A stretch of 64,000 bases of DNA from an uncultured Muribaculaceae bacterium (GCA_904501735.1 CAJGBY010000004.1:1-64000), one strand, 5' to 3'; shown: positions 34,730-43,799, counted from the first letter of the stretch. Translations and numbers: made by a program. Notes: generated by a model from the letters alone, not told the origin.

Positions 34730-35638
34730 ATGTCAGGACAAAATCAGTCATCTGCAGTGTCGAGATGGAAAGGCATAATTGCAGGAATATTAGGCGCGGG
34801 ATTTTTTGGGTTTATACCAGTGTTTAGCAAGCCAGTGCTTGCTGTAGGGGTGTCGCCCACATGTTTGTTGTTCTATCGTTTTGCAATAGCATCGTTGATC
34901 ATATCCATAATGTCGGGCGTGCGCCGTGAGTCGATATCACTACCTCGCAATTGTTGGAAGTGCATGAGCCTGATAGCAGTGTTGTATTGCTTTTCGGGTG
35001 GATTCCTTGTGTGGGGCTTCAATTTCATGAGTGGAGGAGTTACCGAGGTGTTGCATTTTACCTATCCTGTGTGGGTGATGCTTATTTTGCTGGTATTCTT
35101 TAAAGAAAAGATACGAGTGTCGAGCGCAATAGCGATAATAATAGCCATAGTGGGTATATATTGCTTGGGTGTGCTTGGTGGTAGCGATGCCTTTATGCCA
35201 GGAGCCAACAGAGTGGCAGGTGTGGTGATAGTAGTAGCATCGGGGCTTGCTTGTGGTTCATATATAGTAGCAATCAACAAGAGCAACGCACACACATTGT
35301 CGTCGATGCGTTTATCGTATTGGATGTTGACACTCAGCGCATGCATCTTCTTGGTGGTGAGCTTGGTGAGTGGCACATTTGAGTTGATTACCGATGTGTA
35401 TCTATTGGGCAATCTTGTAGGACTTGCGCTTGTGGCAACAGTGTTGAGTAATGTGTTCCAAGTGTACTCAATAAAATTCATAGGAAGCACTCAAGCTGCA
35501 ATATTAGGCGCAGTAGAACCAGCAACAGGCGTGGTGATGTGTATTATCCTATTTGATGAAGTGCTAAATGCACCTATTGTGGCAGGTATCGCGTTAATCT
35601 TCACAGCAGTGATGATTGTGGTGACTCGAAATAAGTGA
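34730..35638 (+). CDS. EamA/DMT family transporter
   Basis: The 302-residue protein has ten hydrophobic segments in two homologous halves (EamA repeats), for example FFGFIPVFSKPVLAVGVSPT in the first and QAAILGAVEPATGVVMCIIL in the second; the phrase GAVEPATGV is typical. It is a drug/metabolite exporter or uptake carrier of unknown substrate in the inner membrane. It follows rsmD by 19 bases. Confidence 0.9.
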   Translation: MSGQNQSSAVSRWKGIIAGILGAGFFGFIPVFSKPVLAVGVSPTCLLFYRFAIASLIISIMSGVRRESISLPRNCWKCMSLIAVLYCFSGGFLVWGFNFMSGGVTEVLHFTYPVWVMLILLVFFKEKIRVSSAIAIIIAIVGIYCLGVLGGSDAFMPGANRVAGVVIVVASGLACGSYIVAINKSNAHTLSSMRLSYWMLTLSACIFLVVSLVSGTFELITDVYLLGNLVGLALVATVLSNVFQVYSIKFIGSTQAAILGAVEPATGVVMCIILFDEVLNAPIVAGIALIFTAVMIVVTRNK

Positions 35639-35660
35639 TTCACAGATAAATGGTGGTAAA

Positions 35661-35693
35661 TTTGCTTACAATTTAAAATATTTAGTAAATTTG
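35661..35693 (+). promoter_or_regulatory. promoter of the exported amylase
   Basis: TTTG at 35661-35664, 21 bases, then TAAATTTG at 35686-35693. The ten bases GTAAATTTGC occur twice (35656 and 35685), giving a possible alternative -7. Confidence 0.6.
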
Positions 35694-35743
35694 CACCTTA
35701 GAACCTATGATAAAATAAATAAACCTATATAAACTATATTTGT

Positions 35744-38611
35744 ATGTTAAAAATTAGAACGCTTCTATTGACATTGTTATTGGCGTGTGCTTACGCATTG
35801 AATGCGCAAGTGGTTTACACAGAACCGCCAGTAATTCAGCAATCAACAAAGAATTTTACAGTTTATTTCAATGCAGCCGAAGGTACAGCAGGCTTGAAGG
35901 GCTATTCGGGTACAGTGTATGCACACACAGGTGTGATTACAAGTGCAAGTAACTCAGGTAGCGACTGGAAGCACGCTCCATCGTGGGGTGATAATAGCGA
36001 TAAGTACAAACTTACTCGCGTGAGTGGCGATTTGTATGCATTGCAAATCAATGATATAAACGAATATTATGGAGTAGGAGCGTCGGAAGTGGTGAAGCAA
36101 CTTGCTTTCGTGTTCCGTTCAGAAGATAATAGTCTGGAAGGTAAGGAAACTGGTGGTAAGGATATCTTTGTAGATGTTCACGAAGATGGTCTTGCTATAT
36201 CACTTGTAACTCAGTCATCTAATGTGTTCTCGGAAGCCAACAATAAGGTGGATTTCACTGTGTATAGTACACAAGAAGCAGATATCGCACTATATATCAA
36301 CGATGTGAATTCAACTCCAGTGGCTACTGGTAAGGGTACAAAACTTACTTACCAACATGCATTTACACAAGGCGACTATACAGTGTATGCTACAGTGTCG
36401 GCTGGTGGTAAGACATTGACCGATAAGATGGATTTGTGCTGTCGCAAGAACTCTCAAGCAGTAGCATATAGTGGTAATCTTAAGCAAGGTGCTAATGCTA
36501 ATGCCGATGGTAGTGTTACATTCTGTTTGTATGCTCCTAATAAGAGCAATGTGATGCTTGTGGGCGAATGGAACAACTATAAGTTCACTAATGCTCAAAT
36601 GATGAACTACCAAGGCAATCGTTACTTCTGGTACACAGTGCCTGCTGGTGTTATCGACTTGAACAAGGAGTATGCTTATTGGTTTATCGTTGATGATAAT
36701 ATCCATGTGGGCGACCCTTATGCAAAACTTGTTCTTGATCCATGGAATGATAAGTGGATTAATGAATTCACTGAAGTATATCCTAACTTGAAGGAATATC
36801 CTGCTCAAGCTAATGGCAATTTCATCGTGTCGGTGTTTGACGCTAAGGCTGATGAATATAATTGGGAAGTGCCAAACTTCAAGGCTCCTAAGAAAGATGA
36901 ACTTATGATCTACGAACTATTGTTGCGCGACTTTGCAAGAGTAGAAGTAGAACAAACCGATGTTACAGGTGCTTCGGTGAAGGTACAAAAGATGGGTAAC
37001 CTTGCTACTGCAATGGAACACTTGGATTATTTGCAAGAACTTGGCGTGAATGCTATCGAACTTATGCCAATTCAAGAATTTGCTGGTAATAACTCTTGGG
37101 GTTACAATCCTAACTGCTATTTTGCACCAGATAAGGCTTACGGAACTCGCGATATGTATAAGAAATTTATCGATGAGTGCCACAAGCGCGGTATGGCTGT
37201 GATTCTTGACATCGTGTTGAACCACGCCGACAACCACCCATGGTGTACAATGTATTGGAATTCAAAGGCTACTCCTTACCAAAAGCCATCATCAGACAAT
37301 CCATTCTTCAATGTTGATGCTCCTCACAACTGGAGTGTGTTCAACGACTGGAAACAAGAAAATCCTGATGTGCAACAATATTTTTGTGATGTGTTGAAAT
37401 ACTGGATTGAAACATACAAGGTGGATGGTTATCGTTTCGACTTGGCTAAGGGTCTTGGTGCATCAAATAGCTATTCAAGTGACTATGATGCAGGCCGATA
37501 TAATTCATCGCGTATCGAGATTATGAAGAAGTATACCGATGCTATCAAGGCTGCCAATCCTAATGCACACGCAATCTTTGAATACTTTGTAGATGGTAGC
37601 GAAGAAGATGCAATGGCTAATTATGGTGGTCTTTCATGGAATAAGCAAACTAATAACTTTATCAATGCAGCAGTAGGTAATTCTTCGGGTAGCTCATTTG
37701 CCGGAATGAATGCTTATGGTAAGGTGGGCTATATGGAAAGCCACGATGAAGAACGTTTGGGATATTCGGCTTCACAATCATCAGTAACATCTATCAAGAG
37801 TTTGTCAAACCGCTTGAAGCGTCTTGGTTCGCTTGCTGCATTTATGATTCTATCACCAGGTGCAAAGATGATATGGCAATTTGGTGAATTGGGTTACGAC
37901 ATCTCAGGTGGTAATGGTGACACAAGCGAAAAGGATTCTCCGTGGGGTTGGATCGATGAAAATCTATCATCAGATGACTTTAAATATGCTAAAGCGCGTG
38001 TAGGATTGTTGACAAGCTATCAAGAATTGTTGTCTATTCGTCGTCACAATAGCGACTTGTTTGATGTGGCTAACCAATTTGATACAAGTAAGTTCAGCTG
38101 GAGCGTATCGGATGCTAACTGGTCAAATGGTCGTTTCATTACATTGAGAAATTCGGCAGGCACTAAAGAAATGGTGGTAGCAATGAACCCTGGAACTAAA
38201 AAGGCTACATTCAACTACACATTTGACAAACCTAATGGAACTTATTATATCAATTCTAAATCACAATCAGCTTCGGGTATCGAATTTGATGCTAAGGCTG
38301 GTACTATCACACTTCCTGCTCACACTTATGTTGTGATTTCAAATATCGAAGATGCTATGAGTGGCGTGGAAGATGTAGAAGACGGATTGAACGAAGCTAA
38401 GGTGAAAATCTATCCTAACCCTGCTACCGACTATGTAACAGTGGAAGGTGGCGAAGTTAAGTCTATCGAAATATATTCGTTGGCTGGTGCTTTGGTGGCA
38501 AGCGAAAAGGCTGAAGCTACTATCGGCGTGAGCGATCTTGCTAACGGTACTTATGTTGTGAAGGTAACAACAGCCGAAGGCGTGAAGGTAGAAAAACTTA
38601 TTAAGAAGTAA
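35744..38611 (+). CDS. type IX-exported multidomain alpha-amylase (GH13)
   Basis: The 955-residue protein has a signal peptide (CAYALNAQ), two N-terminal beta domains (about 25-235), a CBM48-like domain (about 243-330, VTFCLYAPNKSNVMLVGEWN) and a GH13 barrel (about 385-800) with VILDIVLNHADN, DGYRFDLAKG (nucleophile Asp566), HAIFEYF (acid/base Glu613) and MESHDEE (Asp668). A type IX sorting domain closes it (KIYPNPATDYVTVEGGEV ... VKVEKLIKK). It should attack extracellular starch or glycogen. It is monocistronic, with its own promoter and terminator. Confidence 0.93.
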   Translation: MLKIRTLLLTLLLACAYALNAQVVYTEPPVIQQSTKNFTVYFNAAEGTAGLKGYSGTVYAHTGVITSASNSGSDWKHAPSWGDNSDKYKLTRVSGDLYALQINDINEYYGVGASEVVKQLAFVFRSEDNSLEGKETGGKDIFVDVHEDGLAISLVTQSSNVFSEANNKVDFTVYSTQEADIALYINDVNSTPVATGKGTKLTYQHAFTQGDYTVYATVSAGGKTLTDKMDLCCRKNSQAVAYSGNLKQGANANADGSVTFCLYAPNKSNVMLVGEWNNYKFTNAQMMNYQGNRYFWYTVPAGVIDLNKEYAYWFIVDDNIHVGDPYAKLVLDPWNDKWINEFTEVYPNLKEYPAQANGNFIVSVFDAKADEYNWEVPNFKAPKKDELMIYELLLRDFARVEVEQTDVTGASVKVQKMGNLATAMEHLDYLQELGVNAIELMPIQEFAGNNSWGYNPNCYFAPDKAYGTRDMYKKFIDECHKRGMAVILDIVLNHADNHPWCTMYWNSKATPYQKPSSDNPFFNVDAPHNWSVFNDWKQENPDVQQYFCDVLKYWIETYKVDGYRFDLAKGLGASNSYSSDYDAGRYNSSRIEIMKKYTDAIKAANPNAHAIFEYFVDGSEEDAMANYGGLSWNKQTNNFINAAVGNSSGSSFAGMNAYGKVGYMESHDEERLGYSASQSSVTSIKSLSNRLKRLGSLAAFMILSPGAKMIWQFGELGYDISGGNGDTSEKDSPWGWIDENLSSDDFKYAKARVGLLTSYQELLSIRRHNSDLFDVANQFDTSKFSWSVSDANWSNGRFITLRNSAGTKEMVVAMNPGTKKATFNYTFDKPNGTYYINSKSQSASGIEFDAKAGTITLPAHTYVVISNIEDAMSGVEDVEDGLNEAKVKIYPNPATDYVTVEGGEVKSIEIYSLAGALVASEKAEATIGVSDLANGTYVVKVTTAEGVKVEKLIKK

Positions 38612-38636
38612 GCAATAAGCTGAGGCTTGAAATAGA

Positions 38637-38676
38637 AAAAGGCGATGTGTCGAGTGGGACGCATCGCCTTTTTTAT
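38637..38676. terminator. bidirectional intrinsic terminator
   Basis: AAAAGGCGATGTGTC (38637-38651) pairs with GACGCATCGCCTTTT (38658-38672), one T-G pair, followed by TTTT. It separates the amylase from the convergent sigma cluster. Confidence 0.9.
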
Positions 38677-38696
38677 GTTATCGGGGAATAGAGATT

Positions 38697-39017
38697 CTAA
38701 AATGAAAAGATAGAACGCAAGGCTTGAATGACAAACAAAATAGATCCTATAACGAGCAGCAAAGTGTGAATGAGAGTACGCACAGTGATTACATCGAAGA
38801 AATCGGTGTTGAATAGATACACCCAACAAAGGCTACATAGCACAGTGCTTATGGCGTAAATCCATTTTTCGATAGAATAGGCGCTTGGGACTGACTCTTT
38901 CTCGGGTAGTCGATTGAGTACGCGTCGTGTAAACCAAGGGTTTTCGCCAGGTTTGTGAGCCTTTTCCTTGATGAGCTTTTGGAATTCTATGTCGTTAAAA
39001 TCTTCTTTCATATTCAT
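38697..39017 (-). CDS. small membrane protein of the ECF sigma cluster, possible anti-sigma
   Basis: The 106-residue protein (a second Met three codons in, MKEDFNDIEF) has a cytoplasmic start with HKPGENPWFTRRVLNRLPEK and two hydrophobic segments (about 50-68 and 83-102). Short proteins with an NPWFTRRVxNRLP stretch often follow ECF sigma genes in Bacteroidales. There is no zinc-binding HxxxCxxC anti-sigma motif, so a sigma-binding role is inference only. The gene begins 32 bases after the sigma factor and has a possible -7 element at 39025-39032. Confidence 0.55.
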   Translation of the reverse strand: MNMKEDFNDIEFQKLIKEKAHKPGENPWFTRRVLNRLPEKESVPSAYSIEKWIYAISTVLCSLCWVYLFNTDFFDVITVRTLIHTLLLVIGSILFVIQALRSIFSF

Positions 39018-39024
39018 TCGGGAA

Positions 39025-39032
39025 CAAAGATA
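39025..39032 (-). promoter_or_regulatory. possible -7 element inside the sigma cluster
   Basis: TATCTTTG on the minus strand, only eight bases before the first start codon of the small membrane protein. No -33 is seen. Confidence 0.35.
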
Positions 39033-39049
39033 ATAAAAATTGTGGTTAT

Positions 39050-39586
39050 TTATTGTTTGAGTACTTGCGCCATTTTAGCTCTTGCGCGCGAAAGGTGCGA
39101 CTTGATAGTGCCTTCAGGCAACTCCGTTATCTCGGTGATTTTCTTTATCGGGACATCTTGCAGATAATAGAGAGTTATGATGGTGCGCTCGGTGGCATTG
39201 AGAGCCTTAAGAGCTGTGTTGATGTCGAGGCGCGAGTTACTGTTGTTTTCGTAGCTACCAAGTGGTTCATCGGGCTCTTCCTGTGTTCCTTCTAATAGCC
39301 TTTCTTCGTGCCGTTTCCTTGTGTAGGAGTAGAATTCGTTGTAGGCTATTCGGTATAGCCAAGTGCTGAATTTGCTTAGACCCTTGAAACTTCGAATGCT
39401 CGTGTAGGCTTTCAAGAATGTTTCTTGTGCGAGGTCGTCGCTCAGAGAGGCATCACCGTAGGTGAGATTGAGGAAGAACCGACGAATTTCGCCTTGGTAG
39501 GCTTCGACGAGAGTCCCGAACGCACGCCGGTCATCGCCCAGCGCGCATTGAGCAAGGAGTTTTATTTCGTCAAATTTACTTAGCAT
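39050..39586 (-). CDS. ECF (RpoE-like) sigma factor
   Basis: The 178-residue protein has region 2 (YQGEIRRFFLNLTYGDASLS, DDLAQETFLKAYTSIRSFKG, FSTWLYRIAYNEFYSYTRKR) and region 4 (ALNATERTIITLYYLQDVPI, KKITEITELPEGTIKSHLSR), the two-domain ECF layout. It is preceded by a DUF6249 gene (33 bases) and followed by a small membrane protein. The signal it responds to is unknown. Confidence 0.93.
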   Translation of the reverse strand: MLSKFDEIKLLAQCALGDDRRAFGTLVEAYQGEIRRFFLNLTYGDASLSDDLAQETFLKAYTSIRSFKGLSKFSTWLYRIAYNEFYSYTRKRHEERLLEGTQEEPDEPLGSYENNSNSRLDINTALKALNATERTIITLYYLQDVPIKKITEITELPEGTIKSHLSRARAKMAQVLKQ

Positions 39587-39619
39587 CAGTTCGCTCAGTT
39601 GAGAATACTCTAAAACGGG

Positions 39620-40489
39620 TTAGTTGTGAGATGTGTTATCTTCGTTGTTACCGAAAGGTGGAGGAGTAGGCACTGATGTGTCGTCGTTAGTAGTAGATGT
39701 GCTCACCTTAGCATTGTTGCTTGCTTTCTGAATTTGATAAGCAGCAAAGAGTTTTCCAATACCAGTTATTAGAGGGATTAGAGCAAATACCCACACCGGA
39801 GCATCAATAATGATAAAGAATAACAAGAATGCAATACCCCAAGCACACCATTTGATGCCACTGCGGAAGTTTGCCCAGTCGCTTACATTGTATTCTCGTA
39901 CAATCTTTTTGCTGCCAGCAGGAATGTTGCCACTTTGCGCTTGTGCAGAGCTATAATGAATGTGCTGTACAGTCGTAGAGGGAGCTGTTCGAGTATTCTT
40001 GCTGATAAAACCAGGAGGAAGAGGATAATTGTTTTCGATAGCCTTTTCGATGATTTTATATTTTTGTCGGCGGCTTATGTATATACCAATAATAATGAGA
40101 ATGATAATCACCGACACGAAAATGAGAATACCTTGACCGAGTTTTTCGACAAATTCGAAACTCTTATTGATGATATTTTGCTCCGATTGAAGGCGATTAT
40201 TGTATTGCCATGCATAGTCATCGCTGTAACGACTTTCTTTGAGCTTTTTGCCGTTGATGATAGTATCTTTGAGTCGTTCATCGATTTCAGCTCTAAGTTT
40301 GCTTGATTTTTGGCGAGCCTTTTTAACTTCCTGAGTAGCAAGTTCGATTGATTCGGCTGCAAGTTCTTGTGCTGAACGCTCAATGCGTTGTTCGGGAGTG
40401 ATGGTGCTGTCGTTGGCAGCAATGGCAGGAGTAGACGATGCCAATAGCATAGCCCCTGCAACAAAAAATGAAAGGATTGAAGTTTTCAT
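39620..40489 (-). CDS. DUF6249-type membrane protein with exported coiled-coil
   Basis: The 289-residue protein has a signal peptide (LASSTPAIAAN), a charged helical region (about 33-85, AQELAAESIELATQEVKKAR), one membrane segment (about 117-138, LIFVSVIIILIIIGIYISRR), then cytoplasmic ENNYPLPPGF, typical of DUF6249, and further hydrophobic segments (about 213-250). It lies directly upstream of the ECF sigma gene; a sensing or regulatory link is inferred from position. Confidence 0.7.
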   Translation of the reverse strand: MKTSILSFFVAGAMLLASSTPAIAANDSTITPEQRIERSAQELAAESIELATQEVKKARQKSSKLRAEIDERLKDTIINGKKLKESRYSDDYAWQYNNRLQSEQNIINKSFEFVEKLGQGILIFVSVIIILIIIGIYISRRQKYKIIEKAIENNYPLPPGFISKNTRTAPSTTVQHIHYSSAQAQSGNIPAGSKKIVREYNVSDWANFRSGIKWCAWGIAFLLFFIIIDAPVWVFALIPLITGIGKLFAAYQIQKASNNAKVSTSTTNDDTSVPTPPPFGNNEDNTSHN

Positions 40490-40576
40490 ATATTATTGTT
40501 TTTTTATTGTCTGTGAATTAGACGCAACAAGGGTGGCATTAGGTTGCACCCAATGCTGAAAAAATGAAAAAAAAGA

Positions 40577-41494
40577 TTACTTTGTGAGGTCAATCTTGAG
40601 TCCTTCGCGTGCCAAGGTTACATCGGGGAACACTTCCATAGCTTCGGTGCGGAAGCGAGTGTTGTCCATGTATTGTGAAGAATAGTGCCCTAAAATGAGG
40701 TGCTTCACGCCAGCTTCGTGTGCCACTGTGGCAGCTTGACGGGCGGTGCTATGACCACGCAGACCAGCAGTTTTGTGCTTGTCGTCGGCATAGGTAGCTT
40801 CATGGTATAACCAATCTACACCTTTCACTGCTTCGATAACTTTTTTTGAGAATACAGTGTCGGAGCAATAGGCATAGCTTAGCGATGGGTCGGCAGGGCG
40901 AGTGAGAACACTATTAGGTATTACCTTACCTTCCTCGTTGATGAAATCTTCGCCGTTGCGTATATCGGTCAATTTGTAGATAGGCACTTTGTGGAAGTCG
41001 CACATTTCACGATTGATGTGCTTGTTTTTAGGCTTTTCTTGGAAAAGAAATCCTACAGTAGGTACTCGGTGCTTGAGCGGAATGGTGGTAACGGTGATAG
41101 CGTCGTCTTCGTAGATTACCGCTTTGGCATTAGGAATAACATTGAATTTCACTTCGAAAGGCATATCGTAGGCGAAAAATTCCACGGCATTCTTGAAAAA
41201 CTCAGCGCCCTCCTTGAAAATGTGAATGGTCATGGTGCCAGTCTTGCCAAGTAGGGCAAGTGTGGATAGCATACCGAGCAATCCGAAACAATGGTCGCCA
41301 TGTAGGTGGCTTATGAAGATGTTGTTGAGGCGTGCAAATTTGAGATGCATGCGTCGCATTTGCAGTTGTGTGCCTTCGCCACAGTCGATCATAAACAAGT
41401 TGTCACGAATGTCGAGTACTTGCGATGTTTGCAAGTGTTGAGTGGTGCAGGTTGCCGAGCCACAGCCTAATATGTTTAGTTGGAATTTTTCCAT
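40577..41494 (-). CDS. rnz: ribonuclease Z
   Basis: From MEKFQLNILGCGSATCT, the 305-residue protein has the metallo-beta-lactamase motif SHLHGDHCFG (His63, His65, Asp67, His68), LKHRVPTVGF, YCSDTVF and the late HSTARQAATVAHEAGVKHLI and LGHYSSQY. It trims the 3' end of tRNA precursors. An upstream frame start at 41524 lies before the promoter and was rejected. Confidence 0.95.
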   Translation of the reverse strand: MEKFQLNILGCGSATCTTQHLQTSQVLDIRDNLFMIDCGEGTQLQMRRMHLKFARLNNIFISHLHGDHCFGLLGMLSTLALLGKTGTMTIHIFKEGAEFFKNAVEFFAYDMPFEVKFNVIPNAKAVIYEDDAITVTTIPLKHRVPTVGFLFQEKPKNKHINREMCDFHKVPIYKLTDIRNGEDFINEEGKVIPNSVLTRPADPSLSYAYCSDTVFSKKVIEAVKGVDWLYHEATYADDKHKTAGLRGHSTARQAATVAHEAGVKHLILGHYSSQYMDNTRFRTEAMEVFPDVTLAREGLKIDLTK

Positions 41495-41512
41495 AATCGT
41501 GAAATTGGTGCA

Positions 41513-41544
41513 TAAAGGTAACAATTAAATAGTAGCGTTGCAAA
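41513..41544 (-). promoter_or_regulatory. promoter of rnz
   Basis: On the minus strand: TTTG (41544-41541), 20 bases, then TACCTTTA (41520-41513), one base off consensus. The ATG at 41494 follows about 19 bases later. Confidence 0.55.
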
Positions 41545-41666
41545 AAAATAATAAAAATAAGATGGCACGAAGGACTTTTGTGATGAAGATTGTTTAATAG
41601 TTGAAATGTGATGAATAAATGAATAAGAATTGTATCAAAATGATTTTGTGTAGTGTGTTGAATTAT

Positions 41667-41691
41667 AAAATGTTAATGCTAACATTTTTTT
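41667..41691 (+). terminator. terminator-like hairpin without an obvious gene
   Basis: AAAATGTTA (41667-41675) pairs with TAACATTTT (41680-41688), loop ATGC, then T's. No plus-strand gene lies upstream within 170 bases. Confidence 0.45.
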
Positions 41692-41726
41692 AGACAAAAG
41701 ATTAGGTACAATTAAGAATATAATAG

Positions 41727-41734
41727 TACTTTTG
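41727..41734 (+). promoter_or_regulatory. -7 element upstream of a possible small RNA
   Basis: TACTTTTG fits TAnnTTTG. The -33 region has only TTAG at 41702-41705. A terminator follows 44 bases later. Confidence 0.35.
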
Positions 41735-41739
41735 AATAA

Positions 41740-41810
41740 GTTTTTTCATAGGATTAGATTTTTAAGGTTTTTTGTGTGTGCGAGTGTTGGGAAACATTCG
41801 CACTTTTTGT
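41740..41810 (+). ncRNA. candidate small RNA
   Basis: Between the -7 element at 41727 and the terminator at 41778-41808 there is a roughly 70-base segment with several U-runs and no ORF. A promoter followed at once by a terminator suggests a short RNA. The weak -33 keeps this tentative. Confidence 0.3.
41778..41808 (+). terminator. intrinsic terminator
   Basis: GTGCGAGTGTT (41778-41788) pairs with AACATTCGCAC (41793-41803), loop GGGA, followed by TTTTT. It stops transcription from upstream before the lipoprotein genes. Confidence 0.75.
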
Positions 41811-41863
41811 TTGGAGAGGGTCATTTTTGTGAGGATAATAAGAGGACTATGAGCTAAAATTTA

Positions 41864-41871
41864 TATCTTTG
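41864..41871 (+). promoter_or_regulatory. -7 element of the lipoprotein / prenyl synthase unit
   Basis: TATCTTTG at 41864-41871, 64 bases before the ATG at 41935. No clear -33. Confidence 0.45.
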
Positions 41872-41934
41872 TAAGATTAAAAGAATGTGTGTGGGATAAA
41901 CTCTTGCATTCATGACAAGGTGAAAATAATACTT

Positions 41935-42234
41935 ATGAAGTTTTTTGTAGGAAAACTAACGCTTATAATAATGATACTGGTTGCTACGGCTTGTGGTAGC
42001 GAGGGCTCGGTGTATGAGGCTGAGGCTCGCGAGCGTGCTGTGGTGATGGCTAAGGAAGTGCTAAAGATGTCAAATCGAAGTACTTTTGAGGTGGAACGAG
42101 TGATATTGGAGGCTAAGGTGGCTCAAAGTGAGTATTTGCTTAAGGGAGACACTATGGCTGCAAAGGCATTTGATGAGTCATTTAGGGCGTATGTGCAAAC
42201 CAACGACTCGGTTTTTGCGAAGGAGTTGTTTTGA
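41935..42234 (+). CDS. small hypothetical lipoprotein
   Basis: The 99-residue product starts MKFFVGKLTLIIMILVATAC, a lipoprotein signal with Cys20. The mature part is one helical stretch (ARERAVVMAKEVLKMSNRST; KVAQSEYLLKGDTMAAKAFD). I do not recognise it. It is 19 bases before another small lipoprotein and upstream of the prenyl synthase, probably in one unit. Confidence 0.6.
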   Translation: MKFFVGKLTLIIMILVATACGSEGSVYEAEARERAVVMAKEVLKMSNRSTFEVERVILEAKVAQSEYLLKGDTMAAKAFDESFRAYVQTNDSVFAKELF

Positions 42235-42253
42235 GAAAGTGAAAGAGTGAGGT

Positions 42254-42790
42254 ATGCGAAGTTTGCTTAGCTTGATAATAGGAGTGAGTGTGGCGCTCAT
42301 GGCTTGTAGCACGCCACCCGAAAATGTTTCGCTCAAGGTTAGTGAGACCATTCTTGCGAGCGACTCGATGGACAAGACTATGATGTGTAGTCTTGTGGCG
42401 CAACTCGACTCGATGCTTACTCCCGAAATCTTCGGTCGCGATTTTGCTGTTACGGTGGTGAATTCTATCGAAAATGATAGCGTGATAGATGCTAAAGAGC
42501 TTAATCGTCGCGTGGAGATGCTTCGCAAATGCTTGATTGATAAAAAAGGCACTCGTCATAGCCAACTTTTTGCCGAAGGGGTGCAAAGCTATGTGAACGG
42601 GTTGTCAATTGAACGCCAAATGGCGCTTTATGTGAAGATTGCTACTCCCGAACAGTTGGGTACAGCCTTGCGAATTGATCGTTATCGCAATGAGAGCGAT
42701 AGTGCCGAGGTGCAACAGCGTGCCGATGTGTTGAAGACAATCTATAACGAGGCTGAATATTCGGCGTTTTTGAAATATTACAATAGATAA
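42254..42790 (+). CDS. hypothetical lipoprotein
   Basis: The 178-residue product has a lipoprotein signal (IGVSVALMACST, Cys18) and a helical mature part with CSLVAQLDSMLTPEIFGRDF and AEVQQRADVLKTIYNEAEYS. No known domain is recognised. It is 24 bases before the prenyl synthase gene. Both small lipoproteins may be envelope proteins that share this unit by chance. Confidence 0.6.
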   Translation: MRSLLSLIIGVSVALMACSTPPENVSLKVSETILASDSMDKTMMCSLVAQLDSMLTPEIFGRDFAVTVVNSIENDSVIDAKELNRRVEMLRKCLIDKKGTRHSQLFAEGVQSYVNGLSIERQMALYVKIATPEQLGTALRIDRYRNESDSAEVQQRADVLKTIYNEAEYSAFLKYYNR

Positions 42791-42814
42791 TAAAAACAAA
42801 AAAGATATATAACT

Positions 42815-43792
42815 ATGGTGTTGTCATTTAATGAATATCTTGATAAGGTGAATGATGCAGTGGCAGGGATTTGCTATCCTGAGGAGCCTAAAGGACTGTA
42901 TGATCCAATAGCTTATACAATGAGCCTTGGAGGAAAGCGTATTCGTCCGTCGCTTGTGCTTATGGCATGTGATGCCTTTGGTAATAATGCACACAAAGCT
43001 CTTGCACCTGCTGTGGGTATCGAATTGTTCCACAATTTCACTCTGTTGCACGATGATGTGATGGATAAGGCCGATGTGCGTAGAGGTAAAGCAACTGTCC
43101 ATGTGAAGTGGAATGCTAATACAGCTATTCTATCGGGCGATGCTATGCTCACTATGGCTACACAATACATTGCAAAAGCTCCAGTGGCAGTGCTGCCTGA
43201 GGTGATGAAGTTGTACAACAACACTGCAATGGAGATATATGAAGGGCAACAATATGATGTTGACTTTGAAAGCCGTATCGATGTAACCGAAGCCGAATAT
43301 ATCAATATGATACGCCTAAAGACATCGGTGCTACTGGGTTGCGCATGCAAGATTGGTGCGATAATAGGTGGTGCAAGTGCCGAAGATGCAACACGCATCT
43401 ATCGTTTTGGCGAACTGATTGGTCTCGCGTTCCAATTACAAGATGACCTTCTCGATGTGTATGGCGATGAAAAGACCTTTGGCAAGGCTATCGGTGGCGA
43501 TATTATGAACAATAAGAAGACTTTTATGCTTATCAAGGCATTTGAGTTGGCTCAAGGTAAGGACCATAGCGAACTTTTGGGCTGGATAAATGCTGAAAAT
43601 CCAAATAGAGCAGAAAAGGTGGCAGCTGTTACTGATATTTACACTCGTACAGGTGTGAAGCAGTTTGCCGAAGAACGCATAGCTCGTTACACAAAGGAAG
43701 CATTGGCTGTTCTTGAAGAAATAACTATCAATGATGATGCGAAAGAGGCATTTCGCTCGTTTGCCGATATGTTGATGAGCCGCAAGAAATAA
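42815..43792 (+). CDS. trans-isoprenyl diphosphate synthase
   Basis: The 325-residue protein has GGKRIRPSLVLMA (about 39-51), the first aspartate-rich motif LLHDDVMDKADVRRGK (Asp80, Asp81, Asp84) and the second LAFQLQDDLLDVYGDEKTFG (Asp210, Asp211, Asp214). It condenses isopentenyl diphosphate with allylic primers. The first motif is the uninserted DDxxD form and Phe75 sits five residues before it, which points to a shorter chain (C15-C20) rather than a long quinone chain, but this is inference. It ends eight bases before tatD. Confidence 0.92.
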   Translation: MVLSFNEYLDKVNDAVAGICYPEEPKGLYDPIAYTMSLGGKRIRPSLVLMACDAFGNNAHKALAPAVGIELFHNFTLLHDDVMDKADVRRGKATVHVKWNANTAILSGDAMLTMATQYIAKAPVAVLPEVMKLYNNTAMEIYEGQQYDVDFESRIDVTEAEYINMIRLKTSVLLGCACKIGAIIGGASAEDATRIYRFGELIGLAFQLQDDLLDVYGDEKTFGKAIGGDIMNNKKTFMLIKAFELAQGKDHSELLGWINAENPNRAEKVAAVTDIYTRTGVKQFAEERIARYTKEALAVLEEITINDDAKEAFRSFADMLMSRKK

Positions 43793-43799
43793 ATACATC

